Source: Geosiphon pyriformis (lineage: Eukaryota; Glomeromycota; Glomeromycetes; Archaeosporales; Geosiphonaceae). Taken from it: 64,000 nucleotides of DNA. The notes beneath the pieces are model-generated. The model was not told the origin of the DNA. It saw only the letters and a program-made list of their open reading frames with translations, and ran no database searches. The stretch is from NCBI GenBank assembly GCA_016748015.1, contig JAAOMT010000591.1, positions 667,996 through 731,995 on the forward strand, read 5' to 3'. Positions within the stretch are counted from its first letter, which is position 1; each line of letters begins with the position of its first letter. Positions 56,880-64,000 of the stretch are shown here, piece after piece. The position numbers and the translations under genes were made by a program.

Positions 56880-58070
56880 TATCAAACTAATTGGTTCCCA
56901 ATTTTTGTAATAGATTAGACAGAACTTGTATTTATTATTAGAAGAATACAAAGGTTTATTACACCAACACCTGGCACAAGAACTATGTCACCAATAACTG
57001 TATTTTGCTTTCTTGCCAGATTTTCTATCAAAAGTTTTTCTGAGGATATCATAGTAGAGCCAGCAGATCAGCTTGTCATTTACCATGATTTTTTTTTGCC
57101 AACTTTAATATTATCCAGTGGCTTGCCATTACTGGTGAAGATAGTATAGGCAAATTTAGCAGTTTTTTTTTGTTCTTCTTGATCTTTTTTTTTATTATTT
57201 TCATTATTATCTAATTCATCTAATTGTTCTTCTTCTTGGTTTTGCTTGGATATTGGAGGGGTTGTCCAATGACAGTACTTAACTACCATGGACTTCTTAT
57301 CACACCTAATGATTAGTTTACAAAGTTCATAGTCAAGTAGTGCTTTGGTTTTTTTAAGCCACTTATTACCAACAATGATGATGTATTTTTTTGCTTTAAA
57401 TACTTCCATGTTAGTTTCAATGCTAATACCATTAATGTGAACAGGAACAACTTTGGCTATGTTCAGGCTTTTTTTTTGTTACTATGTACATTGGTCATAA
57501 ATCAAGTAGAAAGTTCATCAATTTTTTTTCTAATGGCTTCTAAAAAGTGTTTGGCAATTACACTAACAGATAATCCACTGTCTAAAATCAAATCAATAAA
57601 GTAACCAGCCACTTGAACTTTGCAAATCAGAAAAGTAACATTGCTGATGTCAGTAAGTTCAGCTTGATGGAGGTGTTTGTTGGTTTTTAGTGTTTTTTTC
57701 TTTGGTATTAATGATTTGTGAAGATTTTTTCTGAACTGTGGATGGGTTATAGTTGGCCAAATGTAATATATGCTGGGATTTCCATGAGATTTTTAACAAC
57801 AGAATAGGGGCCAGATTTTTGTACTATTTCTGAGAGTTTTAACTTTGGAGAATTTTTAAAAACTTTAGCCTTTAATGGCTCATTGTTATTAGCAGTTGAT
57901 TTAGATACTTTGTTTGGGTCCAAAACGAAATTAACCTTGGCTTTTTTCTTTTTTTTTGTTGATTCAGAGGTGTTAATTGCTAGTTTATTTATATTATGGT
58001 TATCATCAATTAGGTTAAAAGTGTAAAAGAGATTTTTTTCTGGTTGGCTTGCACTCTTACCCTTTGGAGG
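56880..58070 (-). pseudogene. C6 protease and cysteine cluster
   Basis: The retropepsin region (about 57600-57520) reads LILDSGLSVSVIAKHFL with DSG intact. The clean ORF is 57409-57080 (YIIIVGNKWLKKTKALL...). CARCWCNKPLYSSNNKYKFC (57010-56925) is the cysteine cluster, with C-x2-C pairs kept. Stops and frame changes intervene. Confidence 0.72.
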
Positions 58071-58077
58071 TGCACCT

Positions 58078-59620
58078 ACCAGTTTAAAGATTAATAAACA
58101 GTAGCTTTAATTAGGGAATTCTCTTCAAAGAAATTGATGTTGGCATGATTAAATCTTTAATTGGGGGCATTGTTGTTGATAGTTCTGTTGTTTTAATTAT
58201 CATTGTTTTTAGGAGCTGGAGGTGGCAGAGAAGAATTGTTGCAATCTCTTGAGAAATGTCCAGTTAATTCACAGTAGTAGCACACAGGTGGGCCATGATT
58301 TTGCTGTCTTTAATAAGAAGGCTGCTAAGGCTAATTAAAACATAGTTTAAATCTAGGTCTTTGTGGTTGCTAATTGTTTCTGACTGTTTGGGCTAATGGT
58401 TCTAATAGCCAAGTAAGATTTGCTGTAAGTCTATCTATCAACTGTTTATTGGAGTCTTGAGTTTGGACAGCAAAAAAAGTAGCAGTCATTTGTGAAGCAA
58501 AAGCCATAACAGGAGCAGGAGCAAAAACTGTTAGTGTGAATTCCAAATGCATCCTTTGGTTGTCTTTAATTTGTTGGGCTAGTTCAATGGCCATATTTAT
58601 TATGGGATTGTCTTTTAGAGCCAAGAGAGACCAAAAAGCATATGAAAGATCAGTTCTCAATCTTTTTGTAAAGGAATAAATCTTTTGTTTTTCTGTTTAA
58701 TTCCTTCCAAAATCTACTTGCTTAATTAGTTTTTTAATGACTTTGGCATATTCAGTCACAACTTCACCAGAGCCTTGAGTTCTTCTTTCTAATTCTATAT
58801 GCCATTTTGAGATTAAAATAAGAGTTCTAAATTTAGTTTCAAATCAGGTTGTAAAAGAAGTGTTTTCTTCTCCAGCATTTGTTTGTGTCCATCTAATAAT
58901 TCTTTGGTGAGCACCAGTATTGGTTTTTTGTGAGAACCAAGTAGCAGAAAAGCTTTAAAAGTAGCCACCAATGATTTAGAACATATATTTATTATTATAT
59001 TGGTTGAATATAGCAGTTTTTTCAAAGTCATCTAATTATTCAATTAAATCTTGTGTGTCATCTTTAAATAAAGATAGTGGAGTGTTATTTTTTTATTCTA
59101 AAGCAGTTTGTATGTCTTGAAGGGCAATCAGAATGTTTTGTTGTATGGGATTATTAGCTATTAGTTTAGGAGTAACTGTTTTTGTGGAATGTTCTAATTC
59201 ACTTTAAAAGAAATCAAAAATAGGAACAGTTTGATAGCTTTCTTCTTCTGTTTCAAAGGGGGTTTCAGATAGCTAATGAGCAGCAATCCAGATGTGAATT
59301 TGGTAATTCAGGTATTCAGAATTAGGGAGCTGTTGTTCAAAAGTTGTGAAGTATAAAAGCTAATTGATGCTGTTGTTTTTTTCTTTAAAGTTGTTTTCAA
59401 AATAAGCTTGGTCAAAATAATAGGTTGTATAAGCTGTATAGGTTTTAGCTAAATGCTTATTCAGGAACCAGTTCCAAAAGTTTTGGAATTGTCTATTGGA
59501 TTGTTTTTTAATGGAAAAACAAATCAAGCAAGGGGGCAAAGGATTGAGTTCAATAAAGTCTAGATTATTTTTGTTGTGTGTTTCAAAGTATTCTTCTGAT
59601 TATTATGGCAGATATAAATA
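58078..59620 (-). pseudogene. C6 gag
   Basis: Colinear with C2/C3 gag. The start ATG is replaced (GCG). Readable blocks are 59031-58813 and 58660-58370 (RTDLSYAFWSLLALKDN). The knuckle CYYCELTGHFSRDC is at about 58286-58245. The frameshift heptamer is at 58088-58082 (TTTAAAC on the minus strand) just before TGG TAG. Confidence 0.78.
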
Positions 59621-59658
59621 ATTACCCGCACAATAAGAAACAAAGTGAATTTTGACAA

Positions 59659-59675
59659 CCTTACAGAAAGCACTA
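59659..59675 (-). promoter_or_regulatory. C6 primer-binding site (mutated)
   Basis: On the minus strand TAGTGCTTTCTGTAAGG, the C3 site with C-to-T and G-to-A changes. Confidence 0.7.
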
Positions 59676-59681
59676 CTTTTA

Positions 59682-60371
59682 TGTTATGGGTTGGAGTAAT
59701 AAGCTAATGGATAGCAAGAGAGAACAGAATTGTAAAGTGATGAAAGAAATCAAAGAGAATTTAACTTCAAAAAACAAATTGAATAAATATGAATTTAATG
59801 TATAAAATCAGTTTCATAAAATATCTTAGTCACTATACTTTTCAAAAGATAAGCAGAAATTTGAAGGTAGAGAGATAGTCTATACTGTCAACAAATAATC
59901 ACACACTAATATAATTCTATGCTTTATATTGGTGCTCTTAAAATTCAATATCAGATATCAGATATATTCTTCAGTCATGTTTTATTTAATAATTTTCAAA
60001 TGCTGCAATTACACATTTTAGAAAAAGAGTAAAAAATAACCAACAAGTAATTTTTTATTCTAAGATGTTCAGATACTTGAAGGTAGGAAAAGGGAAATTA
60101 GTGATAAAAGAATGATTGAGATAAAAGTTGTTATTTCATTTCTTTTTTTTCTTTAATTCTTATATGTTTTTCTATAACTAAGAGATTCATCACTTATATA
60201 GCTATCAAAAGTGGTGAATGATCAGGTCAATGATCAGGTTAATGATCAGGTCAACAGTCAGATCATTGATCAGGTCAATAATTACTATCTAAAAATAGAG
60301 TAGCTAATTATATAACATTAGTGGCTAATACATGTGATAATTAATAAGAAATATAGGTTTCAATCATAAAA
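59682..60371 (-). repeat. LTR shared by C6 (5') and C7 (3') (690 bp)
   Basis: It is a normal C LTR with about six 12-bp repeat units (60215-60285). On its 3' side lies the C6 PBS. On its 5' side the ORF3 end of C7 joins exactly as ORF3 joins the 3' LTR in intact elements. Confidence 0.85.
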
Positions 60372-60511
60372 TCATTCTCTCCAAAGAGATTGAGCTCCAG
60401 CAAAATTAGGCTATTCATGATGTAATCTATTTGAAAAGTTTTATTTAACTCAAAGCTAACTAGTTTATTGAAGTTTTTTGTAAATAAGGTATATAATACT
60501 TGAGACAAAAT

Positions 60512-62893
60512 ACATAAAAACTCTTTCTTTCCTAATTTTTATAATTATGACCAGAGCTAAAAGTAAAAAAGCTGCAAATATTATTTTCCTATAATAACTA
60601 ATAATGTTTTAATAAGAGAGGATCTTTCTGTTATTAAAACAGCTAGACAAAACATTTTGGCTACATTTTTTTTAAAGAATATTAGTAAAAAGCTGCCTTT
60701 AGCAGCTTTTGGTTTATTTTTTTCATCTTTGGCTAGTAGTTCTTCAGTCAAAGTCCCTTCCAAAAAACACACTTAGGTTAGTTCCAGTGTTGTTTCTACT
60801 ACTTCTAAGAGCCCAAAAATTTTTAATAACAGACCAGTTAACAAATTGGTCTTTCCTGCTTTCACCACTCTTATTACTACTACCACCACTACTGTTTCAC
60901 AAATAGCTGCAAAAGCCAAAAATTCAAAAAAACAGTAACTGGCACTCACAACTGCTTTGGTCACACTGAATCTTTTTGTGGTTTCAGATAAGATCTTAAG
61001 TAAGATCTCCACAGCAGCAGCTAGCTCTCTTTCTGATATGGATAACAATAGCAGCAGCATATCTCCCAAAATGAACTAATATTAACCATTAGCTGTGTTG
61101 TCAGATATCCAATTCTGGAAGCAAAACAGTCCATCAATTCAGATGATCTTAAAGATTGGGCTGATCAGATAAATATGGAATCAATTGCTCCTTCCTCAAT
61201 TTCTGGTGTTGCTGATAGTAGTGCTTGGGAAAATATAAATGATTATTAAAAGTTCTCTAGTAGAGAGCCTCCAATCTAGTACTTAGTGCTACATTTAGGA
61301 TTAAAATGACTCTGCTTAATTTCTTGTTTTAGTTGTTACCAGACTGTATTGGGTTTAAGTCTGTTTTAAGAGATGCCATTAAGTTGTTTTGTGTAGAATT
61401 TGCATCTTAAGAGTATCTAAATGATGCTATTAAAGTGGCCATTGGTAATGAGATTTTCTTAACCACTCTTAAGATTGCAAGATTTTTTGATGTGGCTTTT
61501 GTCTTTTCCCTTCCTTTGTCATGATATACCTTTGAGTACCTCTTTTGATAATATCAAAGCTGCTTTTGGTGGTTTTGGTGTTGTTACTTTAGTCAAGTTA
61601 AAGCCTGTTGGCTTGTGACAATATGCTGTAATTTAATTTAAAAATGCTTTTTTTGCTGCTGTTGCTCTTGGTTACTGGTCAGTATTGGTCAGAAAAGACA
61701 GTATTAAAATTTTATCTTTAGTTAACCAAAAGGAGGTTATTGTTTCAAGAGACACTTTTAAGGCTAAGTTGGTCAATCTTCCTTTTGGCTGTACTGCCTA
61801 TGAGATTAGTGATTTGGTCTTTCAAATTGGTGGCCATATTTGTTTTATTTCCTGCTTCCCTGAGTCATACCAGCATTAATGGTTTGTTGTGGTTATCTTT
61901 GATTCTTTAGAATCTTTGAACTTTGCTGTATCAAAAACTGGTACTCTACATAGTTGTCACATTTGATGGGAAACTCTTGGATGTCACTACTGCTACAAAT
62001 GTCAAGATTTGGATTATTTGGCTGTGAATTGCAAAGTGTTGCCACTTTTTTCTTCCAAAGTTTTTTTCAACTCTGTTAATAGTTCTAAAGTTTTCGAATT
62101 TTCATTTGCTGGTGCTAAATCCTATGCTAAAGCTGTTTCTGTGATTCTTCTAATTGCTTCTGCTGCTGATGTGGATTCTGTAATTGGTGCACCTTCCAAA
62201 GCTAGATTACTCTTGGTTCCTGTTGTTTCCCTTGTTCTAAATTCTGTTGTTGAATCTAGGTTGGCTTCTATGGAATTTCATTTTGATAAGTTGTTTTTAT
62301 TGATCAAGTCTATAATTGAATCTGTTGGTTCTCTGGTTGTTTTGGTTATCAAACTGCTGTTTATTCTGCCTGCTGTGGATGTGATAATAGATGAAAGTTT
62401 GATTGAAGTAGAAAAACAAGTCAAAGTTGTAACTGCTGTGGTTTCCATGCTGTAAAGAGACATGAGATCTCTGAGGAAAAAGTGTGACCAGGTTTCTTTG
62501 GAAAAAGCATTTAATGATAAAAACATGGATGATAATAATGATGATGATAAAGATTTTTCAGTTTATAATGACACCTTTAATGTTATGATACATTTATAGG
62601 AGAATTAGCTTTCTAGTATCAAGTTCAATTCTGATAAGACTGCTAAGTAAATGAGTGATATGGTTAAGAATAGTTATGAGCTTGTTAGTATTATAAGTAA
62701 GATATATGAATTAGATATGTTTAACACATTATGTAGCAAAAGTAATACTAGTATGTAGTTAGGGCTTTTCACTTATGATTAGCTGCATTTTGTGATTTTG
62801 TATTATTGGATAAGCTGGCTTTATAAAAGTGCCATATTACTGTAGACATAATTAATAAATGACCAGTGTGGCTACATGTTAACACAAAAAAAA
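60512..62893 (+). mobile_element. LINE-type insertion with ORF1 and A-tail but no ORF2
   Basis: It is flanked by 17-bp duplications (60495-60511 and 62894-62910, 14 of 17 identical, differences all transitions). It ends in an A-run (62886-62893). The body holds a single ORF1-type gene and no endonuclease or RT, yet both ends of the insertion are present. Confidence 0.75.
60548..62460 (+). pseudogene. LINE ORF1 (gag-like)
   Basis: It starts at ATG 60548 (MTRAKSKKAANIIF) and runs through many stops and frame changes. The readable blocks include an S/T/K-rich N-terminus, an RRM-like middle (61685-61879: LVRKDSIKILSLVNQKEV, NLPFGCTAYEISDLVFQIGG), a zinc-knuckle remnant (CHYCYKCQDLDYLAVNC, about 61985-62035) and a C-terminal helical part (62009-62455: LASMEFHFDKLFLLIKSI). 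ORF1 proteins of LINEs bind the element's RNA. The acidic tail (DDNNDDDKDFS) follows after a stop. Confidence 0.7.
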
Positions 62894-63215
62894 AATACTT
62901 GAGGTGAAATGAGTTTTGTATCCAAGAAACCAAATCTTTGTATTAGGGTTTTGGTTTTTTTAGCAATAGTTAAAACTCTTGGGACATCTAACTGTATAAT
63001 GTTCCAAATTTTTGCCTGTATCTTTAAAGTGGTTTTTTTCATGAGTTTTATATTCTTTATGATTTCTCCAAGGTGACCATAGAGTTCTAATTGTCTTCTA
63101 TATAACAAATTTTTGTTTATGAGCAAGATTTCTTAGATGGTTTTTCCAATTGTGTTAGAAGATAAAAATATAACTGCTGTTATATTTTCTAACAGATATT
63201 TATTTATTTTGCTAC

Positions 63216-63943
63216 TGTTATGAATTGAAGTAACAAGCTAATAAATAGTAAGAGAAAACAGAATTGTAGGATAATGGAAATAATCAAAAGAAATTCAACT
63301 TCAAAGAGCAAATTGAATAAGTATGAATTCAATATGCAAGATCAGTCTCATAAAATATTTCAGTCACTATTCTTTTCAAAAGGTAACTGGAGAATCTGAA
63401 GGTAGAAATGATCACATTTGGTATAATTCTATGCCTCATATCGGCACTTTTAGAATTTAATATCAAGTATCAGATGTGTTCTTCAGTTATGTTTTATTCA
63501 ATAATCTTCAAATACTACACTTATACGTTTTAGGAAAAGGGTAAAAAATAACCAACAAGTAATTTTTTATCCCAAGATGTTCAGATACTTAAAAGTAGAA
63601 AAAGAGAAATTAGCAATAAGAGAATGATTGAGATGAAAGTTGTTATTTTATTTATTTGATTTCCTTAATTTCTTTATGCTTTTTTACAGTTAAAAGATTC
63701 ATTGCTTATATAGCTATCAAAAGTGGTTAATGATCAGGTCAACAACTAGGTCAATAATCAGGTCAATAATTAGGTTAATGATCAGATCATTGATTAAGTC
63801 AATGATTAGGTCAATAATCAGATCAACAGTTAGGTTATTGATCAGGTCAATGATTACTTTCTAAAAATAAAGTGGCTAATTATATGACATCAGTGGCTAA
63901 TACATGTGATAATTAATAAGAAATATAGATTTCAATTGTAATA
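63216..63943 (-). repeat. C8 3' LTR (728 bp)
   Basis: On the plus strand it begins TGTTATGAATTGAAG and ends TTGTAATA. It carries about eleven units of the 12-bp repeat in reverse (AATGATCAGGTC type, 63725-63862), the longest array along with the C3 5' LTR. Confidence 0.88.
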
Positions 63944-64000
63944 TCATCTTCTCCAAAGAGATTGAGCTCCAGCAAAATCAAGCTATTCATGAAGTAATCT
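63216..64000 (-). mobile_element. C8: family C element, 3' end
   Basis: A complete 3' LTR (63216-63943) and the start of ORF3 (63944 to the window edge: on the minus strand the end of ORF3, reading NSLILLELNLFGE). CTAC (63212-63215) precedes it. It lies inside C7 ORF3. Confidence 0.85.

Larger units (their letters stand above)
40869..60371 (-). mobile_element. C6: family C element, carrying A2 in its 3' LTR
   Basis: On the minus strand the order is 5' LTR (60371-59682), PBS, gag, protease, cysteine cluster, RT/RNase H, integrase, ORF3 and 3' LTR (53354-53304 plus 41465-40869). A2 interrupts the 3' LTR. The left flank is ATAT (40865-40868). The 5' LTR is directly preceded by ORF3 of another element (C7), so no right-hand target duplication exists and the two elements share that LTR. 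Confidence 0.88.
60372..63215 (-). pseudogene. C7 ORF3, split by an ORF1-only LINE and by C8
   Basis: Two ORF3 blocks, 60372-60511 and 62911-63215, join end to end when the intervening insertion is removed. The right block (63126-62911) encodes RRQLELYGHLGEII...TLIQRFGFLDTKL. At 63215 it is cut again by the C8 LTR. The rest of C7 would be right of the window. Confidence 0.75.

Noticed and set aside
63725-63862. Regularly spaced short repeats resembling a CRISPR-like array
   Set aside because: The period is 12 bp with no spacers, it recurs in every family C LTR, and the genome is eukaryotic. It is an LTR minisatellite.

Overview
This is AT-rich, intron-containing eukaryotic DNA. It is most likely from a repeat-laden fungus, and an arbuscular mycorrhizal fungus (Glomeromycotina) fits best. 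Three host genes with 61-98 bp GT-AG introns look fungal (a Dlt1-like membrane protein, Spc3 and Bcs1). The LINE RNase H and ORF1 remains resemble those I associate with that group. The species assignment is inference. About 5 kb (roughly 32.05-36.95 kb) is host sequence; nearly all the rest is nested retrotransposons.

I see three Ty3/gypsy families, here called A, B and C. All have LTRs of the form TGTTAC...GTAACA, 4-bp target duplications, and the order gag - protease - small cysteine cluster - RT/RNase H - integrase - extra ORF ('ORF3'). A and B also carry a dUTPase between the cysteine cluster and RT. ORF3 starts after integrase, contains the polypurine tract and ends inside the 3' LTR. 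Each family has tandem palindromic repeats in its LTR, just upstream of the TATA box. Family C joins gag to pol through a T TTA AAC (-1) slippery heptamer.

Layout: A1 (1-2431, + strand, left end outside the window) lies in the RT of C1 (2432-23902 with interruptions, +). C2 (4068-21885, +) lies in the integrase of C1, and B1 (4756-14899, +) lies in the 5' LTR of C2. C1 and the complete element C3 (24032-31737, +) both lie in C0, an old antisense C-family RT relic. The host island follows: dlt1-like (-), a 300-bp divergent gap, spc3 (+), then bcs1 (-). Its right edge is closed by a decayed LINE tail about 57 bp upstream of the bcs1 start, then a C4 LTR fragment (37161-37687), the hypermutated C5 (37688 to about 40475, +) and an unidentified 123-codon ORF remnant (-). 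C6 (40869-60371, -) carries A2 (41466-53303, -) inside its 3' LTR, and A2 carries a 5'-truncated LINE (41778-43668, -) inside its own 3' LTR. C7 shares an LTR with C6 in tandem. It is broken by an ORF1-only LINE-type insertion (60512-62893, +) and by C8 (63216 to the window end, -).

Almost all TE genes are pseudogenes. Most stop codons are explained by C-to-T or G-to-A changes (CAA to TAA, TGG to TGA/TAG), grading from mild (C3) to extreme (C5). This is a RIP-like pattern. Only A1 ORF3 and the three host genes read cleanly.
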